From Pseudomonas sp. LS44 (lineage in GTDB: Bacteria; Pseudomonadota; Gammaproteobacteria; Pseudomonadales; Pseudomonadaceae), in assembly GCF_024730785.1 (NCBI RefSeq), contig NZ_CP102830.1, positions 1,426,001 to 1,490,000 on the forward strand: a stretch of DNA of 64,000 nucleotides, written 5' to 3'. The notes below the pieces were generated by a model. It ran no database searches, was not told where the DNA came from, and saw only the letters and a program-made list of their open reading frames with translations. A program made the position numbers and the translations under genes. Of the stretch, positions 9,640 to 19,285 are shown piece after piece; the first letter of the stretch is position 1, and each line of letters opens with the position of its first letter.

Positions 9640-9990
9640 CACGACAACTACCTTGAAAATCGCCGGGTACTGGGCAGTGACTCCGAGCAAGGTGCGCGGA
9701 GATTTTTTATGATGCCCGCTCCAGGCGCGTTTCGGCCAGTTCCTTACGCAGGCGGGCATCCTCTGCTCCAACTCTGCCACGCATCTGGCTCCCGGCGCCG
9801 GCTTCTCATCGCAAGTCTTGGCGGCCACCACCCAGTTCCCCCCCCCCGGTGCCTTTGGGAATGCCAAGCCCTTCTGGCGGCCTCTCCCCTGGCTGAGTGC
9901 GTGCTCAAGAACCAGTTTCACGGCCTCTGTCCGAAGCTCCACAGAATACGAGTCTTGGTCTTTGTCGCTTGCTCCCGGCCGTTGATGGTA
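9640..9990 (-). pseudogene. Relic of an IS3-family OrfA
   Basis: The minus-strand peptide ELRTEAVKLVLEHALSQG, then GNWVVAAK, then APGARCVAELE, and in another frame RKELAETRLER, follows the IS3/IS911 OrfA pattern. That pattern is a helix-turn-helix, a NWV..A linker and a leucine-zipper segment ending RKELAEARLERDI.KK. Several frameshifts break it. A run of ten C residues at 9838-9847 lies inside the linker. No OrfB catalytic domain was found. Confidence 0.6.
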
Positions 9991-10100
9991 ACAATCGTGA
10001 CTGTCTGCCGGAATCAGGCTACTTCATTCGGACTTAGCGAAGCATCACCAGATGCCTTTGTGAGACGCTTACGGCACAATGTACAACCAATGAGTTTTCA

Positions 10101-10235
10101 GGAAGCCAAGAGATCCTGAAGCAGTAGTGTGTCTGATCAGAGCGAATGGCAATATGGTTGGCGTCAGCGAGCGCGCTGTGCGGCTATGCCTGATTAGGCT
10201 AAACTATTGAAAACCGACGCTAAAATGGAGTAGCA
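10101..10235 (+). promoter_or_regulatory. Probable promoter and leader region of the O-antigen operon
   Basis: This 135-base gap separates the transposase relics from the GTG start of wzz. A TAGGCTAAACTAT stretch around 10194-10206 could serve as a -10 region, and TTGGCG around 10159 as a poorly spaced -35, but neither is a strong match. GGAG just upstream of GTG 10236 is the wzz ribosome-binding site. The promoter call is inference from position. Confidence 0.3.
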
Positions 10236-11300
10236 GTGAGCGCGAACGCCCCCACCCCTGTCGCTGGTTACAGCGATGAAATCGACTTGCTTGAGTTAGT
10301 TCAGAGTTTATGGAAGCAAAAGCTGCTGATCAGCCTTGTAATTGTGGTGGTTATGGGGCTTGCTGCCAGCTATGCCTTTTTATCGGTGCCCGTCTATGAG
10401 AGTAAGTCCAGCATTTTGCCCCCGCGTTTGGCGGATATCGCGGCCTATAACATGGGGCGTTCCGAGGCTGAGCTACCTGATTTTACGGTCGAAAAAGTCT
10501 ACTCAATTTTCACCCAGAACCTTCGTTCTGACGGCTTGCGTCGGGAATTTTTCGAAGAAGTCTATCTGCCGGCCGAAACGGTAAGTCAAGTCGCAAAGGC
10601 AAAGGATCAGCTGTGGGAGAACTTCAACAATAAGCTGAGCGTTAGCAATCCTGACATGAAAAACAGTCCCCAGCGCTTTGCAGTGACCGTGCAGTCCGTT
10701 GAACCGGGCCGTACAGCAGAATGGGCGAACATGTATGTCGAGCGGGCAGCTAATAAGACCCGGCAAGACATGGCTGACACTGTTGCCGCCGAAATCAGCG
10801 CGCGGGTCAGATCGACGCAGAGTCGGATTTCGGTGCTGCGTGAAAGTGCTAGAAAGCTCCGCGAAGACCGTATTGCTCGGTTGAGTGAAGCCTTGATGGT
10901 GGCAGACAAAGTCGCCCTGCAAGCGCCACAAGTCAAAGCCAGCAGAACCTCCTCGGATGGCGAACTGAAGCAGTTCGTGGACGGCAACTTGATGTATATG
11001 CGCGGTGCCAAGGCCATTCGTGCTGAGCTGGACGTGCTGCAAAATCGCAAAAATGACGACCCCTTCATCACCGACCTGCGTAAGCTGGAAAACAAGCTGG
11101 ACTTTCTGGCCAAAGTCAGCGTAAGCCCCGATGGGGTAGAGGTGTTTACCCTGGACAGCGCCGCAGAAGTACCGGAAACCCCAATCAAACCACGGAAAGC
11201 CCTGATCCTGGCTCTTGGCTTGGTTCTGGGTGGCATGCTGGGCGTCTTTATCGCTCTTATTCGCGGCATGCTGGCCAAGCGTCGCGAGTCAATTGCTTGA
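10236..11300 (+). CDS. wzz: O-antigen chain-length determinant Wzz
   Basis: This 354-residue polysaccharide co-polymerase sits in the inner membrane and sets the number of O-antigen repeats added by Wzy. It has the two flanking membrane segments of the family: LLISLVIVVVMGLAASYAFL near residues 30-50 and ALILALGLVLGGMLGVFIAL near 325-345. The latter is preceded by the proline-rich PETPIKP motif. Between them is a long, partly coiled-coil periplasmic domain. It starts with GTG and has GGAG upstream. It is the first gene of the O-antigen cluster and is intact, unlike the second, decayed wzz copy at 7036. Confidence 0.93.
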   Translation: MSANAPTPVAGYSDEIDLLELVQSLWKQKLLISLVIVVVMGLAASYAFLSVPVYESKSSILPPRLADIAAYNMGRSEAELPDFTVEKVYSIFTQNLRSDGLRREFFEEVYLPAETVSQVAKAKDQLWENFNNKLSVSNPDMKNSPQRFAVTVQSVEPGRTAEWANMYVERAANKTRQDMADTVAAEISARVRSTQSRISVLRESARKLREDRIARLSEALMVADKVALQAPQVKASRTSSDGELKQFVDGNLMYMRGAKAIRAELDVLQNRKNDDPFITDLRKLENKLDFLAKVSVSPDGVEVFTLDSAAEVPETPIKPRKALILALGLVLGGMLGVFIALIRGMLAKRRESIA

Positions 11301-11317
11301 TGTGAGCAATCCTCTAG

Positions 11318-11412
11318 GGATGCTCTGAGAAGTCCGCTCTGGGGAAGCCAGTGCCAGTAAACATGCGGATACGGCTGGCGTCTTCGCGAAATCGGCTCTA
11401 TTCAGAGCGTCC
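11318..11412. repeat. 95-bp element with IS5-like terminal inverted repeats (possible MITE)
   Basis: The left end reads GGATGCTCTGAGAAG and the right end, on the other strand, GGACGCTCTGAATAG; 12 of 15 bases match. Both resemble the ends of the IS5-family element at 5541 (GGATGATCTGAAG at one end). The preceding bases are CTAG, an IS5-type YTAR target, but the right flank is TCAA, so no clean target duplication remains. It fills most of the gap between wzz and the dehydrogenase gene and codes for nothing. Confidence 0.45.
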
Positions 11413-11452
11413 TCAATCGCATATCACCAATTTTTAGCGTTCTGGAAATAAC

Positions 11453-12751
11453 ATGCTCAATCTAAACCAAACCAAACTCGCCATCATTGGCCTTGGTTAT
11501 GTAGGTTTGCCGCTCGCCGTGGAGTTCGGAAAAGCGCACCCCGTAGTGGGTTTTGATATCAATTTGACGCGGATTGCAGAGTTGCAGTCTGGTAACGACA
11601 GCACGCTGGAAGTCACACATGAAGAGTTGGTTGCGGCAAATCAGCTGACATTCAGCAATCGTCACGAAGATATCGCCGATTGCGGTGTATTTATAGTCAC
11701 CGTACCGACGCCAATTGACAAAGCCAATCGCCCGGATCTGACACCCTTGATCAAGGCGAGTGAAACGGTTGGCAAGGCTATAAAGGCCGGTGCTGTGGTG
11801 ATCTATGAGTCAACGGTCTATCCGGGCTGTACAGAAGAGGTGTGTGTCCCGGTTCTGGAAAAGCACTCTGGTCTGAAGTTCAACCAGGATTTTTTCTGTG
11901 GCTATAGTCCGGAGCGCATTAATCCGGGCGATAAGGTCAACACGTTGACCAAGATCAAAAAGATTACCAGTGGCTCGACGGTAGAAGTGGCTAAGGCCGT
12001 GGATGCGCTCTATGCCAGTATCATCTCTGCGGGCACATTTCCCGCAGCCAGCCTGAAAGTGGCCGAAGCGGCGAAAGTGATCGAAAACACACAGCGCGAC
12101 TTGAACATCGCTTTGGTAAACGAGCTTTCAATCATTTTTGATCGCCTCGGGATCGATACCTTGGAGGTGCTTGAGGCAGCAGGAAGCAAATGGAATTTCC
12201 TGCCCTTCCGCCCAGGGATGGTCGGTGGGCATTGCATCGGTGTCGATCCGTACTATCTGACACACAAGGCGGAGGAGGTTGGTTACCATCCGCAAGTTAT
12301 CCTCGCCGGTCGGCGCATCAACGACAACATGGCACGCTATGCCGCGCGTAACGTGATCAGGCTCATGTTGTGTAATGGCATTGATGTGGCGCGGAGCACA
12401 GTTGGCGTGCAGGGGATAACCTTCAAGGAAAATTGCCCGGATATCCGCAACAGCAAAATCGCTGATCTGGTTCGCGAGCTTGAAACTTGGGGTGTCACAG
12501 TTGTTGTTTCTGATCCTTGGGCTGATGCCGCGGAAGTTGAGCATGAGTACGGTATCCGCTTGGGGACTATCGACTCGGATCACCCGGTGGACTCGTTGAT
12601 AGTTGCTGTTGGTCACAGCGAGTTCAGGCGGGAGAATGTCACTGAATTACGCTCGGTCTGCCGTGGTGAAAGTCCAGTGCTGGCAGACCTGAAGTGCTTG
12701 TATGATCGCCATGCTGCTAAAGAAGCTGGATTTACAGTCTTTCGATTGTAA
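11453..12751 (+). CDS. UDP-N-acetylhexosamine 6-dehydrogenase, TviB/WbpO type
   Basis: This 432-residue NAD-dependent dehydrogenase oxidises C6 of a UDP-HexNAc to a uronic acid. It shows GLGYVGLPLA at the N-terminus, YESTVYPG, GYSPERINPGDK, VIENTQRDLNIAL and GGHCIGVDPYYLTHKA with the catalytic cysteine, then TFKENCPDIRNS. These are the signatures of TviB (Vi antigen) and WbpO (P. aeruginosa O6), and differ from the WbpA of O5, which has GGHCIPIDPF. Followed by wbpB, D, E and I, it most likely supplies UDP-GlcNAcA as the first step to UDP-ManNAc3NAcA. Substrate (UDP-GlcNAc or UDP-GalNAc) cannot be decided from sequence alone, so no symbol is given. Confidence 0.9.
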   Translation: MLNLNQTKLAIIGLGYVGLPLAVEFGKAHPVVGFDINLTRIAELQSGNDSTLEVTHEELVAANQLTFSNRHEDIADCGVFIVTVPTPIDKANRPDLTPLIKASETVGKAIKAGAVVIYESTVYPGCTEEVCVPVLEKHSGLKFNQDFFCGYSPERINPGDKVNTLTKIKKITSGSTVEVAKAVDALYASIISAGTFPAASLKVAEAAKVIENTQRDLNIALVNELSIIFDRLGIDTLEVLEAAGSKWNFLPFRPGMVGGHCIGVDPYYLTHKAEEVGYHPQVILAGRRINDNMARYAARNVIRLMLCNGIDVARSTVGVQGITFKENCPDIRNSKIADLVRELETWGVTVVVSDPWADAAEVEHEYGIRLGTIDSDHPVDSLIVAVGHSEFRRENVTELRSVCRGESPVLADLKCLYDRHAAKEAGFTVFRL

Positions 12752-12843
12752 GCAGCCCATAGAGGTTTTGGCCAACTGTGCGGGTTGTAATTAATACGAA
12801 CTAATTTAGTTTGCCTCAAGTGGCACTAGAAGAGATTTATTGA

Positions 12844-13791
<948 letters not shown>

Positions 13792-13846
13792 ATCGTGTAG
13801 GAGCTAGCGTCATGACGAAAGTGTTGATCGGCCGCAGGAAACATAT

Positions 13847-14431
13847 ATGAACTACTTCCAGCACCCCAGCGCAATCGTCGACGAAGGCGCGCAGATCGGT
13901 GAAGGCTCGCGTGTTTGGCACTTTGTCCACGTCTGTGGTGGTGCCCGCATAGGTAAGGGCGTATCTCTTGGTCAGAACGTCTTCGTCGGAAATAAGGCTG
14001 TGATCGGTGACAACTGCAAGGTTCAGAACAACGTCTCCATCTACGACAAGGTTACTCTTGAAGAGGGAGTGTTCTGCGGTCCGAGTATGGTTTTCACTAA
14101 TGTGTACAATCCGCGCTCGTTGATCGAGCGTAAGAGCGAATACCGCGACACCCTGGTCAGGCGCGGCGTCACACTCGGCGCAAACTGCACCATAGTCTGC
14201 GGCGTGACCATTGGCGAGTTCGCTTTCATCGGCGCTGGTGCAGTAATCAACAAGGACGTGTCGGCCTATGCCCTCATGGTCGGGGTGCCGGCGCGGCAGA
14301 TTGGCTGGATGAGTGAATACGGCGAGCAGCTGGAATTGCCCCTGGAAGGTGAGGGCAGCGCTCCCTGTATCCATACCGGTGCGCGTTATGTGCTTCGCGG
14401 CAACGTCCTTAGCAAGGGGAATGTGGCGTGA
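13847..14431 (+). CDS. wbpD: UDP-GlcNAc3NA N-acetyltransferase
   Basis: This 194-residue left-handed beta-helix acetyltransferase shows many hexapeptide repeats ([61 protein letters not shown]). In the ManNAc3NAcA pathway WbpD uses acetyl-CoA to acetylate the 3-amino group made by WbpE. Start ATG 13847. The end overlaps wbpE by four bases (GTGA), so the two are translationally coupled. Confidence 0.92.
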   Translation: MNYFQHPSAIVDEGAQIGEGSRVWHFVHVCGGARIGKGVSLGQNVFVGNKAVIGDNCKVQNNVSIYDKVTLEEGVFCGPSMVFTNVYNPRSLIERKSEYRDTLVRRGVTLGANCTIVCGVTIGEFAFIGAGAVINKDVSAYALMVGVPARQIGWMSEYGEQLELPLEGEGSAPCIHTGARYVLRGNVLSKGNVA

Positions 14432-15525
14432 TCGAGTTCATCGACCTCAAGGCGCAGCAGGCGCTGATCAAGGACAGGATCGACGCCGGCATCCAGCGGG
14501 TCCTAGCGCACGGCCAGTACATACTCGGTCCGGAAGTGAGCGAGTTGGAAGAGAGGCTCGCCGCCTTTGTCGGCATGAAATACTGCATCAGCGTCGCTAA
14601 CGGCACCGACGCCTTGCAGATCTCCCAGATGGCCCTGGGCATTGGGCCGGGCGATGAAGTGATCACTCCCGGCTTTACCTATATCGCCACCGCGGAAACT
14701 GTTGCTCTGCTTGGCGCCAGGCCAGTGTATGTAGACATCGATCCCCGCACCTACAACCTCGACCCGCGTCTGCTGGAGGCAGCCATCACGCCGCGTACCA
14801 AGGCGATCATCCCAGTGTCGCTGTACGGTCAGTGCGCCGATTTTGATGCCATCAACACAATCGCTGGGCGCCATGGTATACCGGTCATTGAGGATGCTGC
14901 GCAGAGCTTTGGCGCTACCTACAAGGGCAAGCACTCCTGCAGCCTGAGCAGTATTGCCTGCACCAGCTTCTTCCCGAGCAAGCCGTTGGGCTGCTACGGC
15001 GACGGCGGAGCAATCTTTACTAACGACGAGGAGCTGGCCAAGGTCATCCGCCAGATTGCCCGCCATGGCCAAGATCGTCGCTACCACCACATCCGCGTGG
15101 GTGTAAACAGTCGCTTGGATACCATTCAGGCTGCCATTCTCCTGCCCAAGCTAGAAATCTTCCCCCGTGAGTTGGAGCTGCGCGAGCAGGCCGCGCAACT
15201 TTATGTCCGCCTGCTCCGTGATGCCGGCATTGCCGCGCCTTACATCGAGGCTCATAACCAGAGTGCTTGGGCGCAGTACACGGTGCAAGTGGGCAGGCGT
15301 GATGAGGTTCTCGAGCGCCTCAAGGTGGCCGGCGTGCCCGCGGCGGTACATTATCCCATCCCGCTGAACCGCCAGCCGGCGGTAAGGGACGACGCTGTTC
15401 GCCTGTCAGTGGGCGACGCCGTTGCCGAGCGGGTAATGAGCCTGCCGATGCACCCCTATTTGGATGCAGCATCACAGCTATCCATCATCCATTCATTGCA
15501 AGAGAGTCTGGCGCATGACCTGTAA
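14428..15525 (+). CDS. wbpE: UDP-2-acetamido-2-deoxy-3-oxo-glucuronate aminotransferase
   Basis: This 365-residue DegT/DnrJ/EryC1-family, PLP-dependent aminotransferase transfers an amino group from glutamate to C3 of the WbpB product. The PLP-binding lysine lies in [15 protein letters not shown] at residue 185, the position I recall for P. aeruginosa WbpE. Other family marks are [26 protein letters not shown] and the C-terminal MHPYLD. It starts with GTG inside the wbpD stop and overlaps wbpI by 11 bases. Confidence 0.93.
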   Translation: MIEFIDLKAQQALIKDRIDAGIQRVLAHGQYILGPEVSELEERLAAFVGMKYCISVANGTDALQISQMALGIGPGDEVITPGFTYIATAETVALLGARPVYVDIDPRTYNLDPRLLEAAITPRTKAIIPVSLYGQCADFDAINTIAGRHGIPVIEDAAQSFGATYKGKHSCSLSSIACTSFFPSKPLGCYGDGGAIFTNDEELAKVIRQIARHGQDRRYHHIRVGVNSRLDTIQAAILLPKLEIFPRELELREQAAQLYVRLLRDAGIAAPYIEAHNQSAWAQYTVQVGRRDEVLERLKVAGVPAAVHYPIPLNRQPAVRDDAVRLSVGDAVAERVMSLPMHPYLDAASQLSIIHSLQESLAHDL

Positions 15526-16594
15526 AATCGTCACCATCGTGGGAGCCCGCCCACAGTTCATTAAGGCGGCGGCGGTCTCGCGGGAGATTCTCAAACACCC
15601 GGGCAGACTCGAGGAAGTGATAGTGCATACCGGCCAGCACTACGACCCGAACATGTCCCAGGTATTCTTCGACGAACTAGAAATTCCGCTGCCTAAGTAC
15701 AACTTGGAAATTTCCGGTGGGGGCCATGGCGCTATGACCGGGCGCATGCTCGAAGGGATCGAGCAGATCCTGCTCGACGAGAGGCCTGACTGGGTGCTCA
15801 TCTACGGTGATACCAACTCTACCTTGGCCGGAGCGTTGGCGGCAGCCAAACTGCATATCCCAGTCGCGCATGTCGAGGCGGGCCTGCGCTCTTTTAACAT
15901 GCACATGCCTGAAGAGATCAACCGCATTCTCGCCGATCGTGTTTCCACACTGCTGCTCTGTCCGACCGAAATAGCCATGCGGAATCTAGCTGACGAGGGT
16001 ATTCGTAAGGGTGTAAGCAATGTTGGCGACGTGATGTACGACGTCTCGTTGTATTTCCGAGGTCTGGCAGCAAGGCGTAGCACCATTCTCGCGCACCTCG
16101 GTTTGACGTCGTCACGTTACGTGCTGGCCACTTGTCATCGGGCCGAAAACACAGATGACCCTGCGCGGTTGCGGGAGATCGTGGCAGGCCTTCAGGGTAT
16201 AGCTCGAAAAACAACAGTCGTGTTGCCCCTGCATCCTCGTACTCGCCAGGCGCTAGTCAGTCAGCAGCTACTATGTTCGCTCGAAGGTGTTGTGTTGACG
16301 GAACCGTTACCTTTTCTGGATATGATCTCTTTGGAATTATCCGCAGCAGCCATCGTGACGGATTCCGGTGGGGTGCAAAAGGAAGCTTTTTTCTTCCAGG
16401 TGCCCTGCATCACCGTGCGAGATGAGACCGAGTGGGTTGAATCCGTCGACTTGGGATGGAACACACTTGTAGGTGCCAGCCAGGTTCGCATCGTCGATGC
16501 TTTCGATAACCTTAGCGGCGGAACCCCCAATGTCTTCCCCTACGGCGACGGAGCGGCTGCGGGGAAGATCGTTCACGCCATATTGACTAACTAA
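15515..16594 (+). CDS. wbpI: UDP-GlcNAc3NAcA 2-epimerase (non-hydrolysing)
   Basis: This 359-residue protein of the UDP-GlcNAc 2-epimerase family starts [19 protein letters not shown]. Conserved elements include HTGQHYD, GDTNSTLAGALAA, HVEAGLRSFN, PEEINRILAD, HRAENTD, PLHPRTR, TDSGGVQKEA and RDETEWVE. The last two favour the WbpI/WlbD branch that converts UDP-GlcNAc3NAcA to UDP-ManNAc3NAcA. I chose the start at 15515, inside wbpE, because it gives the standard N-terminus; the longer frame from 15464 is not supported. This completes the UDP-ManNAc3NAcA pathway. Confidence 0.93.
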   Translation: MTCKIVTIVGARPQFIKAAAVSREILKHPGRLEEVIVHTGQHYDPNMSQVFFDELEIPLPKYNLEISGGGHGAMTGRMLEGIEQILLDERPDWVLIYGDTNSTLAGALAAAKLHIPVAHVEAGLRSFNMHMPEEINRILADRVSTLLLCPTEIAMRNLADEGIRKGVSNVGDVMYDVSLYFRGLAARRSTILAHLGLTSSRYVLATCHRAENTDDPARLREIVAGLQGIARKTTVVLPLHPRTRQALVSQQLLCSLEGVVLTEPLPFLDMISLELSAAAIVTDSGGVQKEAFFFQVPCITVRDETEWVESVDLGWNTLVGASQVRIVDAFDNLSGGTPNVFPYGDGAAAGKIVHAILTN

Positions 16595-16607
16595 TGAATC
16601 CGGCGAT

Positions 16608-18068
16608 GTGCCTTGGTTATATGGAGTAAGTGTCATTAAGAAAAGTAATTTGCGCTGGTTTACGCTCGGTTCGCTTGCTACAAGCTCGCTTAGTTTCATC
16701 TCGATCCCCATCATCGCCTGGGTGTTTAACGATGTGGATATCGGCAAGGCTGCCCTACTGATCTCGACTGGCGGGCTGTGCACCATATTGTTTTCGCTCG
16801 GACTGGACCAAGGCTACAGTCGAGAGTTCAACGAAACACCCGACCATGTGGCCTTGCTGCTGAACTCGATGGTGCCGGGATTTACTCTATTCACCGCGGT
16901 GGCTGTTCTCGTCCTCGCCTTCCAATCGACATGGCTTTCGTGGGTTCTGTTCGGGCAGCACTCTTTGGCTTTGAGCCTGTTCGTGGTCGGTTACCTTTTT
17001 ATCGTTTTGGTCTCGCGGTTCCTGAGTCTAAGTCATCGCATGCGCGAAGATGGCAAACGCTACGCCCTGAGCTTTCTTGTTTCCAAGATCACATTTGTCG
17101 CCCTAATTTGCCTAGCCTACGTCAAGTCGGGGTCGGGCCTTTTCGAACTGCTGCTTGCACACGGCGCCTCTGTCTCCGTTGGCTTGATCTACCTGCTCGC
17201 GACCACCCACACGCTGTGGTCGAGGATGCGACCGTCGCTTATCGACCGGAAACTCCTGTCCAAGTTGCTGGCTTTCGGACTGCCGATGGCGGCGGGCGGG
17301 CTGCTGTTTTGGGGCTTGGAAGGCGTCGATAAGTTTATGCTGCGCTCTTTGTCGAGCTTCTCCGAACTAGGCGTCTACAGTATCGCACTGAGTATCTCTG
17401 CCATTGCCAACGTGGCAACTTCGATGTTCACTACCATCTGGATTCCTGTGGTCTACCGATGGGTGGCTAACACGGAAGACCTGTCCCGCATCGACCAGGT
17501 GTCCCAGCATATCCTGGCAGCGGTGGTGTTTCTGATCGGCGCGGCCGGGGCATCGAGTTGGCTGCTGGAGTTCGCACTTCCCGAGCAGTACCGCGTAGTA
17601 CAGTACTTGATTCCGGCATGTATGCTTTGGCCGCTGTTCTACGCGCTATCCGAAACTACTGGCTTGGGTATCGCTATTACGCGCTCCTCACACTCTGGGC
17701 TGGTGTTAGCGGCGGTTTCCCTCGCGGTCAACGTGGGGCTCAATCTGGTGTTATTACCGCGATTAGGCAGCATCGGTGCCGTCGTTTCACTGGCAGTCAG
17801 TATCTGGGTCTTCATGGCTCTGCGCACTGAGGTCTCCTACCGTATCTGGCGGCAGATGCCGCGCCAGTGCCTATACACTTGGACGCTCGCGGCGCTGGTA
17901 CTGTCGTGCGCCCATGCGCTTTTTGGCTCCGCTGCGCGTGCGCCGATGCTCGCCTTCTGGCTGGCGTTCCTCTCCATCGCATGCATCGCTTTCCGCAGCA
18001 GCATCGAGCAAGCCAGGGCATTGATCCTGGCGCAACTGTGCCGCAGGCGCAACCAGTCTTCCTGCTAA
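16608..18068 (+). CDS. wzx: O-antigen flippase Wzx
   Basis: This protein of about 480 residues has some twelve to fourteen hydrophobic segments in the MATE/MVF-type polysaccharide flippase pattern, for example FISIPIIAWVFNDVDIGKAA at the start. It should move undecaprenyl-PP-linked O units across the inner membrane. The start is unclear. GTG at 16608 is open but has no good ribosome-binding site. GGAG at 16623-16626 is well placed for an ATT codon at 16635 (IKKSNLRW), which would be a rare start. Sequence identity among Wzx proteins is low, so the call rests on topology and context. Confidence 0.85.
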   Translation: MPWLYGVSVIKKSNLRWFTLGSLATSSLSFISIPIIAWVFNDVDIGKAALLISTGGLCTILFSLGLDQGYSREFNETPDHVALLLNSMVPGFTLFTAVAVLVLAFQSTWLSWVLFGQHSLALSLFVVGYLFIVLVSRFLSLSHRMREDGKRYALSFLVSKITFVALICLAYVKSGSGLFELLLAHGASVSVGLIYLLATTHTLWSRMRPSLIDRKLLSKLLAFGLPMAAGGLLFWGLEGVDKFMLRSLSSFSELGVYSIALSISAIANVATSMFTTIWIPVVYRWVANTEDLSRIDQVSQHILAAVVFLIGAAGASSWLLEFALPEQYRVVQYLIPACMLWPLFYALSETTGLGIAITRSSHSGLVLAAVSLAVNVGLNLVLLPRLGSIGAVVSLAVSIWVFMALRTEVSYRIWRQMPRQCLYTWTLAALVLSCAHALFGSAARAPMLAFWLAFLSIACIAFRSSIEQARALILAQLCRRRNQSSC

Positions 18069-18079
18069 GAGATCTATCC

Positions 18080-19285
18080 ATGCACGTGCTTTTCATCCCC
18101 TCTTGGTATCCGGCGACGCCTGGTGACATGGCAGGCTGTTTCTTCAGGGAGCAGGCGCTGGCACTGCAAGACCATGGTATGAGGGTGGGCGTCATCACGC
18201 CTGTCTTCAGGTCGCTAACGCGATGGCAGGCCCTCGTCCAAGGAGGCTACGGCTTGCAGTCGGAGAACGACAGCGGTATCGAGACTCTTCGCTTCCATGG
18301 TGTACGCGTTTTCTCTTGGAACAATACGCTGAACATGAAGTTCTGGGAGCGCACCGGTCTGTGCGCCTTCGACGAATACCAGCATCGCCACGGCCGGCCA
18401 GACGTACTGCACGTACACGCCATGATTTTCGGACTGGCCTGGGCCGCAGCCATCCACCGCGTGCACGGCATTCCCTTTATCGTGACGGAGCACAGTAGTG
18501 AGTTCGAGCGAACCACTGTAAAGGGAGGGGCGCTGTCTTACTTAGCTAAGGAGGCAGCGGGCGCTTCCCGCACGTTTGGTGTCTCTAGTTCGCTCTGCAA
18601 CGTGCTGCAAAAGCAAGTTCCACTGCCTGCTGGGAGGTATTGGGAAGCTATGCCCAACATGGTGTCATCTCGATTTGGTGCCGAACCGTGCCGTAAGCCG
18701 CTCGGTGACGATTGCGTTCGCCCGCTTGTTCTGCTTAGCGTTGCCGGGTTGGAGCTGAATAAGGGGCATCACCATTTGCTGAATGCGGTGCGCCAGGCGG
18801 CTGACGCCGGCGAGAGTTTTGAACTTCGCATTTGCGGCGGCGGGCCCCAAGAGTCTGCTCTCAAGGAGCTCACTGTCGAACTGGGCCTACAGGATCGAGT
18901 CACGTTCCTTGGGTATTGCAGTCGCGAAGTGGTCATCGGCGAAATGGCGGCCGCTAATGCTCTTGTGGTGGCCAGCAGCATCGAAACGTTCGGTGTAGTT
19001 GTTATCGAAGCCCTTATGAGCGGCAAGCCTGTGCTTAGCACTCGCTGCGGCGGCCCCGAAGACATCGTCATCGATGGTCGTGATGGCATTCTGGTCGAGA
19101 AGGACGATCCCGCCGCCCTGGCCGCCGGCCTGCTGCGACTGGAGCGCGAGTTGGGTTGCTTCGACTCACAGGATCTTCGCCGACGTTGCATCGAGCGTTT
19201 CTCCGAAGCCGCATTCGCCCGCCGCTATGCCAACGTGTATCGCGAGGTCGCTTTATGTGCCTTGCCCGCGAAGGCGACCCCGTGA
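18080..19285 (+). CDS. Glycosyltransferase, GT4 type
   Basis: This 401-residue retaining GT-B glycosyltransferase starts MHVLFIPSWYPATPGDMAGC. A frame reaching back into wzx is only overlap. The N-terminal acceptor domain has HVHAMIFGLAWA and VTEHSSEFER. The C-terminal nucleotide-binding domain has AGLELNKGHHHLL, ICGGGPQESALK, and the E-x7-E motif in ETFGVVVIEALMSGKPV, followed by GGPEDIV. It probably adds one sugar of the O unit on the cytoplasmic face. Neither donor nor acceptor can be read from the sequence. It overlaps wzy by four bases. Confidence 0.85.
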   Translation: MHVLFIPSWYPATPGDMAGCFFREQALALQDHGMRVGVITPVFRSLTRWQALVQGGYGLQSENDSGIETLRFHGVRVFSWNNTLNMKFWERTGLCAFDEYQHRHGRPDVLHVHAMIFGLAWAAAIHRVHGIPFIVTEHSSEFERTTVKGGALSYLAKEAAGASRTFGVSSSLCNVLQKQVPLPAGRYWEAMPNMVSSRFGAEPCRKPLGDDCVRPLVLLSVAGLELNKGHHHLLNAVRQAADAGESFELRICGGGPQESALKELTVELGLQDRVTFLGYCSREVVIGEMAAANALVVASSIETFGVVVIEALMSGKPVLSTRCGGPEDIVIDGRDGILVEKDDPAALAAGLLRLERELGCFDSQDLRRRCIERFSEAAFARRYANVYREVALCALPAKATP

